Below are positions 9,170-17,682 of a DNA stretch of 64,000 nt, piece after piece. The notes beneath the pieces were generated by a model, which worked only from the letters and a program-made list of their open reading frames with translations, ran no database searches and was not told the DNA's origin. Each line of letters starts with the position of its first letter. Position 1 is the stretch's first letter. The stretch covers positions 1 through 64,000 of the forward strand of contig NZ_LBHV01000004.1 in assembly GCF_001005825.1 (NCBI RefSeq), given 5' to 3'. The position numbers and the translations under genes were made by a program. This stretch comes from Rhizobium sp. LC145 (GTDB taxonomy: Bacteria; Pseudomonadota; Alphaproteobacteria; Rhizobiales; Rhizobiaceae).

Positions 9170-9241
9170 GCCCCTCGTCCTCTCGGCCAATAGATAAAGC
9201 CGTTTCGGGAATTTGCCACGGCGATTTTTCCGCCGAGCCGC

Positions 9242-9823
9242 TCAGTCGCAGCGCATCTTCTCTTCCCAATGGCGCCGGCAGAGCGAGACATATTTCTCGT
9301 TGCCGCCCACCTCCACCTGGGCGCCTTCGCGCACCACCTCGCCCGCTTCGTCGACCCGCACCACCATGGTGGCCTTGCGCCCGCAAAAGCAAATGGTGCG
9401 CACCTCGCGCAGCTCGTCGGCGATCGCCAACAGTTCCAGCGAGCCCGGAAAGAGTTTCCCCTGGAAATCCGTCCGCAGCCCGTAGGCCATCACCGGTATG
9501 CCGATCCGGTCGGTGATTCGCGCAAGCTGCCATACCTGTTCGGGAGAAAGGAACTGCGCCTCGTCCACGAAAACGCAGGCGATCGGCTCCTCATTGTGCA
9601 TGCCGGCGATGATCTCGAACAGGTTGTCGGCCGCCTTGAAGGGAGTGGCGTCGGAGGAAAGCCCGATCCGCGAGGCGACACGGCCGGCGCCTGCCCGGTC
9701 GTCAACAGCCGCGATGAAGATCGCGGTGCGCATCCCGCGCTCCTGGTAATTGTAGGATGCCTGCAGGAGCATGGTGGACTTGCCTGCATTCATCGTCGCG
9801 TAATGGAAATAGAGCTTGGCCAT
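9242..9823 (-). CDS. tdk: Thymidine kinase
   Basis: A 193-aa cytosolic salvage enzyme, ATP + thymidine to dTMP. The P-loop MNAGKST is at residues 11-17, the DEAQF magnesium-binding motif is present (ACVFVDEAQFL), and the C-terminal zinc-ribbon residues are seen in TICFCGRK and SLCRRHWEEKMRCD. The length is that of type II bacterial thymidine kinases. It is the first gene of a same-strand run leading into the unknown and DUF2333 genes. Confidence 0.95.
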   Translation of the reverse strand: MAKLYFHYATMNAGKSTMLLQASYNYQERGMRTAIFIAAVDDRAGAGRVASRIGLSSDATPFKAADNLFEIIAGMHNEEPIACVFVDEAQFLSPEQVWQLARITDRIGIPVMAYGLRTDFQGKLFPGSLELLAIADELREVRTICFCGRKATMVVRVDEAGEVVREGAQVEVGGNEKYVSLCRRHWEEKMRCD

Positions 9824-10024
9824 GTCCGTCTTCTGAAACGCGCTGGGCAGGGAGAAAAGAAGCTTGTGGCGATAACCACAGATTTCCGCTCGACCTCATC
9901 CCCCAATAGGCCGATCATCGAAAATGTCGCAAATCGCAGTGATCGCACGCCGCGAATGCGCGCGCTTGCCTGATTTCAGCATATATTGATAATGGCCAGG
10001 GAACATAAAAAAGGGAGCCGCATC

Positions 10025-10978
10025 ATGCGCATGACGAAAACGTTGAAGATCACGCTCGCAGCCGCCGTCTCCGCCCTGGTCCTGGGCGGCGCCGCGTCTG
10101 CAGCGGAACCGGAAGCTTGCGGCTCCGTCCGGTTCTCGGATGTCGGCTGGACCGATATCACGGCGACGACGGCCACGGCGACGGCGCTTCTGAAGGCTCT
10201 CGGCTACGAGACCGACGTGAAGGTTCTTTCCGTGCCGGTCACCTACAGCTCCCTGAAAAACAAGGATATCGACGTCTTCCTCGGCAACTGGATGCCGACG
10301 CAGGAAGCGGATGTGCGCCCCTATCTCAACGACAAGTCTGTCGAGTCCTACGGCCCCAATCTGGTCGGCGCGAAATATACGCTCGCCACCAATGCCAAGG
10401 GTGCCGAACTCGGCATCAAGGACTTCAAGGATATCGCCGCCCATAAGGAAGAGCTCGGCGGCAAGATCTACGGCATCGAGCCGGGCAATGACGGCAACCG
10501 GCTGATTCTCGACATGGTGGAAAAGGGCACTTTCAATCTCGGCGATTTCGAAGTGGTGGAATCCTCCGAGCAGGGCATGCTGGCTCAGGTGGCGCGCGCC
10601 GACAAGAGCGGCGAGCCGGTGGTCTTCCTCGGCTGGGAGCCCCATCCGATGAACGCCAATTTCAAGCTCACCTATCTTTCCGGCGGCGATGAGGTCTTCG
10701 GACCGAATTTCGGCGGCGCCGAGGTCTATACCAATGTCCGCGCCGGCTACACCGAAGAGTGTCCGAATGTCGGCACGTTCATCAAGAACCTGAAGTTCTC
10801 GCTCCCCATGGAAAACGAAATCATGGGCGGCATATTGAACGACGGCAAGGAGCCGGAAGCGGCCGCCACCGAATGGCTGAAGGCCAACGGCTCGGCCGTC
10901 GAGCCCTGGCTTGCCGGCGTCACCACCCGCGATGGCCAGGACGGCCTTGCCGCCGTCAAGTCCAAACTCGGCCTCTGA
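10025..10978 (+). CDS. choX: Choline ABC transporter, periplasmic binding protein
   Basis: A 317-aa exported protein of the OpuAC/ProX type, the high-affinity choline receptor of the ChoXWV importer. The ATG at 10025 has AAGGGAG upstream and gives a clean signal peptide (MRMTKTLKITLAAAVSALVL...ASA, then AEPE); the longer frame from 9986 would spoil it. The mature sequence begins with CGSVRFSDVGWTDITATT and contains FLGNWMPTQEAD and VVFLGWEPHPMN, which carry aromatic residues of the choline cage in this family. It is first in choX-choW-choV. In Sinorhizobium this system feeds choline to glycine betaine synthesis and catabolism. Confidence 0.93.
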   Translation: MRMTKTLKITLAAAVSALVLGGAASAAEPEACGSVRFSDVGWTDITATTATATALLKALGYETDVKVLSVPVTYSSLKNKDIDVFLGNWMPTQEADVRPYLNDKSVESYGPNLVGAKYTLATNAKGAELGIKDFKDIAAHKEELGGKIYGIEPGNDGNRLILDMVEKGTFNLGDFEVVESSEQGMLAQVARADKSGEPVVFLGWEPHPMNANFKLTYLSGGDEVFGPNFGGAEVYTNVRAGYTEECPNVGTFIKNLKFSLPMENEIMGGILNDGKEPEAAATEWLKANGSAVEPWLAGVTTRDGQDGLAAVKSKLGL

Positions 10979-10992
10979 CGGCCGATCGAATG

Positions 10993-11013
10993 CCGGGGCG
11001 GCCACCGCCCCGG
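10993..11013 (+). terminator. Hairpin between choX and choW
   Basis: A perfect nine-base-pair stem CCGGGGCGG / CCGCCCCGG with a three-base loop lies in the 67-bp choX-choW gap. It has no T tract, so it more likely attenuates or stabilises the choX message, giving more binding protein than permease. Confidence 0.5.
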
Positions 11014-11045
11014 ACCCTCGCCCTATCTTCCTTTCTTGAGCGGAC

Positions 11046-11897
11046 GTGTCTTCAGTGAATTGGCTGACCGAATACCGCATTCCCATCGGGCCCTGGGCCA
11101 AGTCCTTCGTGGATTGGCTGACGGCGAACGGCGACTGGTTCTTCGACTGGCTGTCGTCGGTCCTGTCCGCCGTCATCAATGGCCTGCTCTTCATCCTGCA
11201 GTTTCCGCATCCGCTGATCGTCGTGGTGCTGATGACAGGCCTCTCCTGGCTGCTGCGCCGCTCCGTGGGCGCAGCGCTCTTCACCTTCTTCGGCCTGCTC
11301 GTCATCATCAACCAGGGTTACTGGAAGGAGACGACGGAGACACTGGCGCTGGTGCTCGCCTCGACCGCCGTCTGCATGGCGGTCGGCGTGCCCCTCGGCA
11401 TCGCGGCCGCTCGCCGCGAATGGATCTACGGGATCATGAGGCCGATCCTCGATCTCATGCAGACGATCCCGACCTTCGTCTACCTGATCCCCGCCCTCAT
11501 CCTCTTCGGCCTCGGCATGGTGCCGGGCCTGATCGCCCCCGCGATCTTCGCCATCGCCGCGCCGATCCGCCTCACCCGCCTCGGCATCGTCTCCACACCG
11601 GAGGCACTTACTGAGGCGGCGGTTGCCTTCGGCGCCACGCCCGGCCAGGTGCTGCGGAAGGTGGAACTGCCCTTTGCCATGCCGCAGATCATGGCGGGTC
11701 TCACGCAGACCATCATGCTCTCCTTGTCTATGGTGGTCATCGCCGCGCTCGTCGGCGCCAACGGTCTCGGCGTGCCCGTGGTACGCGCGCTCAACACCGT
11801 CAACATCGCCCGCGGCTTCGAGGCGGGGCTGTGCATCGTCATCCTGGCGATCATCCTCGACCGGATGTTCCGCACATCGAAGGGAGAAGGCGCATGA
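11046..11897 (+). CDS. choW: Choline ABC transporter, permease
   Basis: A 283-aa inner-membrane permease of the ProW/OpuAB class with a soluble N-terminal part (NWLTEYRIPIGPWAKSFVDW) and about six membrane helices. The permease loop for the ATPase is seen as EAAVAFGATPGQVLRKVELPFAMPQIMAGL. The start is a GTG at 11046. The stop overlaps the choV ATG by four bases, so translation is coupled. Confidence 0.92.
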   Translation: MSSVNWLTEYRIPIGPWAKSFVDWLTANGDWFFDWLSSVLSAVINGLLFILQFPHPLIVVVLMTGLSWLLRRSVGAALFTFFGLLVIINQGYWKETTETLALVLASTAVCMAVGVPLGIAAARREWIYGIMRPILDLMQTIPTFVYLIPALILFGLGMVPGLIAPAIFAIAAPIRLTRLGIVSTPEALTEAAVAFGATPGQVLRKVELPFAMPQIMAGLTQTIMLSLSMVVIAALVGANGLGVPVVRALNTVNIARGFEAGLCIVILAIILDRMFRTSKGEGA

Positions 11898-12940
11898 GCG
11901 ACGCGGTGACCTTCGGCAATGTCGATATCGTCTTCGGCAACAATCCGGAACAGGCGCTCCCGCTGGTGGACCAGGGCAAGACCCGCGACGAGATCAGCGC
12001 CGCCACCGGCATCGTGCTCGGCGTCGCAAATGCCTCGCTCTCCATCCGGGAAGGCGAAATCCTGGTGCTGATGGGCCTTTCCGGTTCCGGCAAATCGACC
12101 CTGCTGCGCGCCGTCAACGGGCTCGCCCCGGTCGTTCGCGGCAGCGTCAGCGTTTCAACGCCCTCCGGCCCGGTCGATCCCTACAAGGCAAGCGCCAAGG
12201 CGCTGCGCCACCTGCGCATGCATACCGTATCCATGGTGTTCCAGCAGTTCGGGCTCCTGCCCTGGCGCACGGTCGCGGAAAACGTCGGCTTCGGCCTTGA
12301 ACTGGCGGGCGTCTCCGACGCGGAACGAAAGACGCGTGTCGGCGAACAGCTCGAACTGGTCAACCTAACGCAATGGTCCGGCCGCAAGGTGGGCGAGCTT
12401 TCAGGCGGCATGCAGCAGCGCGTCGGCCTTGCCCGCGCCTTCGCCACCGGCGCGCCCATCCTGCTCATGGACGAGCCTTTCTCCGCGCTCGATCCCCTCA
12501 TTCGCACCCGCCTTCAGGATGAACTCCTTGAATTCCAGCGGCGTCTGAAGAAGACCATCCTCTTCGTCAGTCACGATCTCGACGAAGCCTTCCGGATCGG
12601 CAACCGCATCGCCATCATGGAGAGCGGGCGCATCATCCAGTGCGGCACGCCGCAGGAAATCGTCCGGGCGCCCGCCGACCAGTATGTCGCCGATTTCGTG
12701 CAACACATGAACCCGATCAGCATGCTGACCGCCGGAGACGTCATGCGCGCCGGCGTCACCAGTGCCTCCGGCGCCGCCGGCGTCACGGCAACCGCGCGGC
12801 GCGACACACCGCTCGTCGATATCCTGGATGCGCTTTCGCGCCAGCCGGGCGCCGTCGGCGTGGTCGATAACGGTTCGGTCGTGGGCACCATTTCCGCCGA
12901 GGAGATCATCGCGGGCCTCACGCGCCACCGACGGCGCTGA
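11894..12940 (+). CDS. choV: Choline ABC transporter, ATP-binding protein
   Basis: A 348-aa ATPase of the ProV/OpuAA class. Walker A GLSGSGKST is at residues 61-69, the signature LSGGMQQRVGLARA and Walker B ILLMDEP follow, and the C-terminal part (from about residue 275) resembles a CBS-type regulatory segment. The ATG at 11894 overlaps the choW stop (ATGA). It completes choXWV; no bet genes follow here. Confidence 0.93.
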   Translation: MSDAVTFGNVDIVFGNNPEQALPLVDQGKTRDEISAATGIVLGVANASLSIREGEILVLMGLSGSGKSTLLRAVNGLAPVVRGSVSVSTPSGPVDPYKASAKALRHLRMHTVSMVFQQFGLLPWRTVAENVGFGLELAGVSDAERKTRVGEQLELVNLTQWSGRKVGELSGGMQQRVGLARAFATGAPILLMDEPFSALDPLIRTRLQDELLEFQRRLKKTILFVSHDLDEAFRIGNRIAIMESGRIIQCGTPQEIVRAPADQYVADFVQHMNPISMLTAGDVMRAGVTSASGAAGVTATARRDTPLVDILDALSRQPGAVGVVDNGSVVGTISAEEIIAGLTRHRRR

Positions 12941-13040
12941 GATCGAAGGAGGTTCGGCTTCCCCCCTGCCCCGGCCGGTGCTATCCACGCCGCTTGAGAG
13001 GCGCCGAGCGATCGGCCCTGTTACATTCAGGGAGCGACTG

Positions 13041-13790
13041 ATGGCAGACAAACCGCAGGTCCTGCGCGAAACCGACGACGAGGCTCGCCGTCTGGCGCGC
13101 CTGCTGGTGCGCGGCGCGCGCTTCATGGCGCTTGGCGTCATCGATCCCGAAACCGGCTTTCCCTCCGTCAGCCGCGCGCTCACGGCCACGGATTTCGACG
13201 GCGTGCCGGTGATCCTGGTTTCCGCGCTTTCCGGCCATACCAAGGGGCTCGCCGCCGATCCGCGCTGCTCGCTGCTGGCCGGGGAGCCCGGCAAGGGCGA
13301 TCCGCTGGCGCACCCGAGAATCACCCTCCAATGCCGTGCCGACACCGTCGAGCGCGACACGGAGGATCATGCCCGCATCCGCCACCGCTTCCTGGGCCGG
13401 CACCCGAAAGCCTCCCTCTATGTGGATTTTCCGGATTTCCGCTTCTTCCGCCTGCTCCCGCAAACCGCTTCCTTGAACGGCGGCTTCGGGCGCGCCTACG
13501 TTCTGGCAGGCTCCGATCTGCTGATCGAGGAGCCGGGAAACGGCCGGGAATGGCTGGAATTGCAGGACCGCTTGAAGGAGATGGCGGAAGCCGCCGCCCT
13601 GTGTGCCGAACAATGGGGAGCTGAAAAGGGAAGGCCCTGGCGCTTCGCGGGTGTCGACCGGTCCGGCGTCGATCTCGTCGGCGGCGATCTGCACTTCAGG
13701 CACGAGTTCGCAACCCCCGCCGCTTCACCAGGAATTGTCTTTGATTGTATTTCAAATGTCGCTAAAGTAATACCATTACCCGAAAATTAG
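13041..13790 (+). CDS. HugZ-like heme/FMN-binding-fold protein
   Basis: A 249-aa protein with an N-terminal split-barrel of the pyridoxamine-phosphate oxidase type (ARFMALGVIDPETGFPSVSRAL, VPVILVSALSGHTKGLAADPR, CSLLAGEPGKGDPLAHPRITLQ) and a C-terminal HugZ-like part (SGVDLVGGDLHFRHEF). Family members bind heme or flavin and some degrade heme. The ATG at 13041 has CAGGGAG upstream; the open frame runs further up but has no ribosome site. It is 100 bp after choV. A link to the heme receptor at 2.6 kb is possible but they are 8 kb apart, and no IRO motif was seen before this gene. Confidence 0.78.
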   Translation: MADKPQVLRETDDEARRLARLLVRGARFMALGVIDPETGFPSVSRALTATDFDGVPVILVSALSGHTKGLAADPRCSLLAGEPGKGDPLAHPRITLQCRADTVERDTEDHARIRHRFLGRHPKASLYVDFPDFRFFRLLPQTASLNGGFGRAYVLAGSDLLIEEPGNGREWLELQDRLKEMAEAAALCAEQWGAEKGRPWRFAGVDRSGVDLVGGDLHFRHEFATPAASPGIVFDCISNVAKVIPLPEN

Positions 13791-13851
13791 GGATGTACAA
13801 CCCAAGCCGCCTCCTGTTAACTTTTTGCCCGTTCAGGCTGGGGCGATTTTT

Positions 13852-13869
13852 GAAGCGGGTGCCCGCTTC
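13852..13869. promoter_or_regulatory. Palindrome before nolR-like gene
   Basis: GAAGCGGG-tg-CCCGCTTC is a perfect 18-base palindrome, 18 bp upstream of the ArsR-type start codon. Its position over the 5' leader fits an autoregulatory operator or a translation-blocking hairpin. It does not match the published NolR consensus closely. Confidence 0.5.
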
Positions 13870-13887
13870 TAGGGGAAGAACAAACAT

Positions 13888-14208
13888 ATGGACACCATGA
13901 CACTATCCGAGCATTCGACGGCCGCTGCTGGCCTGTTGTCTGCTATGGCGAATCCGAAAAGGCTGATGATTCTCTGCTGCCTGGTACAGGGCGAGGTTGC
14001 AGTCGGCGCTCTGGCAACCCGGGTCGGCCTGAGCCAGTCCGCGCTGTCGCAGCACCTTTCCAAGCTGCGCGCGCAGAAGCTGGTGAAGACCCGGCGTGAC
14101 GCCCAGACGATCTATTACTCCAGCTCATCGGAACCGGTGTTGAAGATACTTCGGACGCTCGAAGAGATTTATTGCGCGCCTGAGCAGAAGAAATCCGAGG
14201 CGGCCTGA
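13888..14208 (+). CDS. nolR: NolR-like ArsR-family repressor
   Basis: A 106-aa winged-helix regulator. From LLSAMANPKRLMIL to YYSSSSEPVLKIL it closely follows Sinorhizobium NolR, with recognition helix SQSALSQHLSKLRAQKLV and the stretch TRRDAQTIYYSSSS. It has no Cys pair of the ArsR metal-binding motif; the two adjacent Cys (MILCCLV) are in helix 2 and not the classic CxC site. NolR represses nod genes and controls growth, motility and quorum-sensing functions in rhizobia. The palindrome 18 bp upstream and the strong terminator downstream make it an isolated, probably self-controlled unit. Confidence 0.85.
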   Translation: MDTMTLSEHSTAAAGLLSAMANPKRLMILCCLVQGEVAVGALATRVGLSQSALSQHLSKLRAQKLVKTRRDAQTIYYSSSSEPVLKILRTLEEIYCAPEQKKSEAA

Positions 14209-14242
14209 CCGCCGCTTGGTAAGGCAAGCGCCCATCCTGTAG

Positions 14243-14275
14243 AACGGCCTCCGGCACGCGTTGCCGGAGGCCGTT
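14243..14275 (+). terminator. Strong terminator after nolR-like gene
   Basis: A perfect 14-bp stem (14243-14256 with 14262-14275) and five-base loop are followed by GTCTTTTGTCT. Confidence 0.8.
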
Positions 14276-14388
14276 GTCTTTTGTCTCCCCGTTCGGTCTT
14301 ATCCCACGGGTTTGCCCGCGGCGCATGCCGCTTTTTCTCCCGGAAACTTCGCAATTTGTCCGGTTGACGGCCCGAAAGCCGCTGATAA

Positions 14389-14406
14389 TTTGACCGTATA
14401 GTCAAA
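14389..14406. promoter_or_regulatory. RutR-like palindrome before transaminase gene
   Basis: TTTGAC-CGTATA-GTCAAA is a perfect inverted repeat 58 bp before the transaminase ATG. Its 16-base core TTGACCGTATAGTCAA matches the RutR consensus TTGACCANNTGGTCAA at 12 of 14 fixed positions and has the same length. RutR responds to uracil, which fits a beta-alanine transaminase in pyrimidine degradation. Confidence 0.5.
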
Positions 14407-14464
14407 ACCGCGCGCAGCGGCTGATGGGGGAAATGCCCTCCCCGGAAGGGCTACGGAGAACAGC

Positions 14465-15793
14465 ATGTCCAACCGCCTCAACACCACGCCCAATGATCTC
14501 AGGGCGTTCTGGATGCCGTTTACGGCAAACCGCCAGTTCAAGAAGGAACCGCGCCTCTTCGTGAGCGCCAAGGACATGCACTATACCACCCATGACGGCC
14601 GCCAGGTACTCGATGCGACGGCGGGCCTCTGGTGCGTGAATGCCGGGCACTGCCGCCCGAAGATCACCGAGGCGATCCGCGAACAGGCGGGCGAACTCGA
14701 CTATGCGCCCGCCTTCCAGCTCGGCCATCCGAAGGCCTTCGAGCTTGCCAATCGCCTGGTCGATATCGCGCCGGAAGGCCTTAACCACGTGCTCTACACC
14801 AATTCCGGCTCGGAATCGGTGGATACGGCGCTCAAGGTGGCGCTTGCCTATCACCGCGCCAAGGGCAACGGTTCCCGCTTCCGTCTGATCGGCCGCGAGC
14901 GCGGCTATCACGGCGTCAATTTCGGCGGCATTTCCGTCGGCGGCATCGTCGCCAACCGCAAGATGTTCGGCACGCTGCTGACCGGCGTCGATCACCTGCC
15001 GCACACGCATCTTCCCGGCAAGAACGCCTTCACCCGCGGCGAGCCGGAACATGGCGCCGATCTCGCCTCCGAACTGGAGCGGATCGTCACGCTCCACGAC
15101 GCTTCGACCGTCGCCGCCGTCATCGTCGAGCCCGTCGCCGGCTCCACCGGCGTGCTGATCCCGCCAAAGGGCTATCTCCAGAAACTGCGCGATATCTGCA
15201 CCAAGCACGGCATCCTGCTGATCTTCGACGAGGTCATCACCGGCTTCGGCCGTCTGGGCGAACCCTTCGCCGCGCAGTATTTCGGCGTGACGCCCGATAT
15301 CATGACCACCGCCAAGGGCCTCACCAACGGTGTGATCCCCATGGGCGCGGTCCTCGTCACCTCCGAAATCCACGACGCCTTCATGAACGGCCCGGAACAT
15401 CTCATCGAGTTCTTCCACGGCTATACCTATTCGGGCAATCCGATCGCTTCTGCGGCCGGGCTCGCGACGCTCGAGACCTACAAGGAAGAAGGGCTGTTCG
15501 AGCGCGCCAAGGAGATCGCCCCCTATTGGGAAGAAGGCCTGCATTCGCTGAAGGACGTGCCGAACGTCATCGACGTTCGCAACATCGGCCTGATCGGCGC
15601 GATCGAGCTGGACCCGATCGCCGGCGAGCCGACCAAGCGCGCCTTCTCCGCTTTCCTGAAGGCCTATGAGGACGGATTGCTGATCCGCACGACGGGCGAC
15701 ACCATCGCCATGTCGCCGCCGCTGATCGTCGAGAAGCACCACATCGACGAAATCTTCGGGAAACTGCGCGAAATTCTTACGAACGGCATTTGA
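14465..15793 (+). CDS. Beta-alanine (omega-amino acid):pyruvate transaminase
   Basis: A 442-aa class III PLP transaminase. The N-terminus (LRAFWMPFTANRQFKKEPRL), GLWCVNAGHCRPKI, YTNSGSESVDTALKVALAYHR and the catalytic Lys at residue 284 (TTAKGLTNG) are as in beta-alanine:pyruvate and related omega-amino acid transaminases. The likely reaction is beta-alanine + pyruvate to malonate semialdehyde + alanine, the last amino-transfer step of reductive uracil breakdown. GGAGAAC precedes the ATG. The RutR-like box upstream supports the pyrimidine connection. Other omega-amines (taurine, GABA, putrescine) remain possible substrates, since this subfamily is promiscuous. Confidence 0.85.
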   Translation: MSNRLNTTPNDLRAFWMPFTANRQFKKEPRLFVSAKDMHYTTHDGRQVLDATAGLWCVNAGHCRPKITEAIREQAGELDYAPAFQLGHPKAFELANRLVDIAPEGLNHVLYTNSGSESVDTALKVALAYHRAKGNGSRFRLIGRERGYHGVNFGGISVGGIVANRKMFGTLLTGVDHLPHTHLPGKNAFTRGEPEHGADLASELERIVTLHDASTVAAVIVEPVAGSTGVLIPPKGYLQKLRDICTKHGILLIFDEVITGFGRLGEPFAAQYFGVTPDIMTTAKGLTNGVIPMGAVLVTSEIHDAFMNGPEHLIEFFHGYTYSGNPIASAAGLATLETYKEEGLFERAKEIAPYWEEGLHSLKDVPNVIDVRNIGLIGAIELDPIAGEPTKRAFSAFLKAYEDGLLIRTTGDTIAMSPPLIVEKHHIDEIFGKLREILTNGI

Positions 15794-15808
15794 ATCGCGT
15801 TTTCGAGG

Positions 15809-15839
15809 CCCGTTCTTTGCAAAATTTAGCAAAAACGGG
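15809..15839 (+). terminator. Hairpin after transaminase gene
   Basis: CCCGTT pairs with AACGGG and, inside, TTTGC with GCAAA around an eight-base loop; one base is bulged. No T tract follows, so its strength is uncertain. Confidence 0.45.
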
Positions 15840-16055
15840 TCCCGTTCTGCGAACTTCTTGCGGAATCGCAGCTAAGTTCCTAAGAATGTTTCGTTCCGCT
15901 CGAAGTCAAACTTGACCGGACGGATATGTGTCATGGAAAGCGCAAGCCGTTTTCCGAGCAGGGCATGTACAAAAACAAGAACTTAGGGCGCATCGCCTGA
16001 ACTTTTTTCAGAGCGGCGCGCCCGGCGGGTCAAGGACCCATCCAAGGAGGACGAA

Positions 16056-17162
16056 ATGAATCTCAAGACGCTTCTGGCGGCCACCACCCTCGCTTCTCTT
16101 GCATTCGCGCCGCTCGCTCATGCGGAAATCGTCATCGGCCTCGTCGCGCCGCTGACCGGACCGGTCGCCGCCTATGGCGACCAGGTCAAGAACGGCGCCG
16201 AAACCGCGGTTGCGGAAATCAACAAGAACGGCGGCATTCTGGGCGAGCAGGTCGTGCTCAAGATCGCCGATGACGCCGGCGAGCCCAAGCAGGGCGTTTC
16301 GGCCGCCAACCAGCTCGTCGGCGAAGGCATTCGCTTCGTCGTCGGTCCGGTTACCTCGGGCGTCGCCATGCCGGCTTCCGATGTCTTCGCTGAAAACGGC
16401 GTGCTGATGGTGACGCCGACGGCGACCACGCCCGCGCTCACCACCCGCGGCCTCGCCAATGTGCTGCGCACCTGCGGCCGCGATGACCAGCAGGCAGAAG
16501 TCGCCGCCAAATACGTGCTGGAAAATCTCAAGGACAAGCGCGTCGCGATCATCAACGACAAGGGCGCCTACGGCAAAGGCCTGGCCGATGCCTTCAAGGC
16601 CGTCCTGAATGCCGGCGGCGTGACCGAGGTCATCAACGATTCCGTGACCGTGGGCGACAAGGATTACAGCGCACTCACCACCCGCCTGAAATCCGAAAAC
16701 ATCGAAGTCGTCTACTTCGGCGGCTATCACCCCGAAGGTGGCCTGCTCGCCCGCCAGCTCTCCGATCTCGGCGTGAAGGCGACGATCATCGGCGGCGAAG
16801 GCCTCTCCAATACCGAGTTCTGGAATATCGGCACCAGCGCGGCCGCCGGAACCATCTTCACCAATGCCTCGGACGCCACCAAGAACCCGGCTTCCAAGGG
16901 TGCTGTCGATGCGCTCACCGCCCGCAACATTCCGGCGGAAGCTTTCACGCTCAACGCCTATGCGGCCGTTGAAGTGCTCAAGGCCGGCATCGAGAAGGCC
17001 GGCAAGGCGGATGACTCGGAAGCCGTCGCAACGGCTCTGAAGTCGGGCGAACCGATCAAGACGTCGATCGGCGATCTCACCTACGGCGAGACCGGCGATC
17101 TTTCCTCACCCGCCTTCTCGCTCTTCAAGTGGGAAGACGGCAAGATCGTCTCCCTCGAATAG
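16056..17162 (+). CDS. Branched-chain amino acid ABC transporter, binding protein
   Basis: A 368-aa periplasmic protein of the LivK/BraC family. The signal peptide is [23 protein letters not shown] with mature [20 protein letters not shown]. Further landmarks are [38 protein letters not shown] and [33 protein letters not shown] lies just before the ATG and predicts strong translation. No permease or ATPase genes are adjacent: a terminator follows at once, so this is a solitary binding protein that must work with a Liv/Bra membrane complex encoded elsewhere. The 262-bp gap upstream holds the transaminase hairpin and no other gene that I can see. Confidence 0.92.
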   Translation: MNLKTLLAATTLASLAFAPLAHAEIVIGLVAPLTGPVAAYGDQVKNGAETAVAEINKNGGILGEQVVLKIADDAGEPKQGVSAANQLVGEGIRFVVGPVTSGVAMPASDVFAENGVLMVTPTATTPALTTRGLANVLRTCGRDDQQAEVAAKYVLENLKDKRVAIINDKGAYGKGLADAFKAVLNAGGVTEVINDSVTVGDKDYSALTTRLKSENIEVVYFGGYHPEGGLLARQLSDLGVKATIIGGEGLSNTEFWNIGTSAAAGTIFTNASDATKNPASKGAVDALTARNIPAEAFTLNAYAAVEVLKAGIEKAGKADDSEAVATALKSGEPIKTSIGDLTYGETGDLSSPAFSLFKWEDGKIVSLE

Positions 17163-17173
17163 TCAAAGCATCG

Positions 17174-17195
17174 ACGGGCGCCCTCGGGCGCCCGT
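17174..17195 (+). terminator. Terminator after binding-protein gene
   Basis: A perfect ten-base-pair stem ACGGGCGCCC / GGGCGCCCGT with a two-base turn starts 11 bp after the stop; a short T-rich stretch follows. Confidence 0.7.
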
Positions 17196-17224
17196 TCTGC
17201 CTTCCGGATGCGATCACGTAACGT

Positions 17225-17494
17225 TCATTGCCAATACGGCGCGGGCGGCAGTTCGACCTTTGCAGGCACTCGGTAACTCCCGTTCTTCTTCGGCTCGGGA
17301 ACCTGCCGCCGGAATTGTTTTATCGCGGCTCTTTTTACGAGGTCGTCGGCCGTCTTGTCGCCCGTCGATCTCACCACGACGACCCGGCTCAATTTTCCCT
17401 GAGCGTCCGTATGGAGCGCCACCATAGCGTCCTTTTTTGTATTGCAGCCGGCCAAGACAAACACCGCCAAGGCAAATGCGGCCAGATTTTTCAT
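17225..17494 (-). CDS. Small lipoprotein with TonB-C-like domain
   Basis: An 89-aa lipoprotein. The ATG at 17494 (MKNLAAFALAVFVLAGCNTKK) has GGGGAAA upstream; the signal peptide ends in the lipobox LAGC with Cys17. The rest (ALHTDAQGKLSRVVVVRSTGDKTADDLVKRAAIKQF) resembles the C-terminal fold of TonB/TolA energy transducers: a variable GxLxxVxVxxSTG strand followed by a helix ending in a Phe/Arg. Without a transmembrane or Pro-rich domain it is not a complete TonB. It is convergent with the binding-protein gene and divergent from ade. Confidence 0.65.
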   Translation of the reverse strand: MKNLAAFALAVFVLAGCNTKKDAMVALHTDAQGKLSRVVVVRSTGDKTADDLVKRAAIKQFRRQVPEPKKNGSYRVPAKVELPPAPYWQ

Positions 17495-17682
17495 AAAGTT
17501 TCCCCCTGCGCCCAATTTCGAAAAGCCATAGCGAAGAGCCGCAGCGCGGAGAAGATGCGCCGATGCAACTTCTGATTTTTCTTCGGCCTGCCGCTGCCAA
17601 GTCGGAAATCAGCGATCGCTGATCTTCAACTCAGGTCTTTTCCTTCCTAGACTGGGGAGAATCGAAAAACAGGAAAGACGCC

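Noticed and set aside
14389-14406. FixK/FNR box
   Set aside because: Half-sites are separated by six bases where FixK sites have four; the RutR-type layout fits better.
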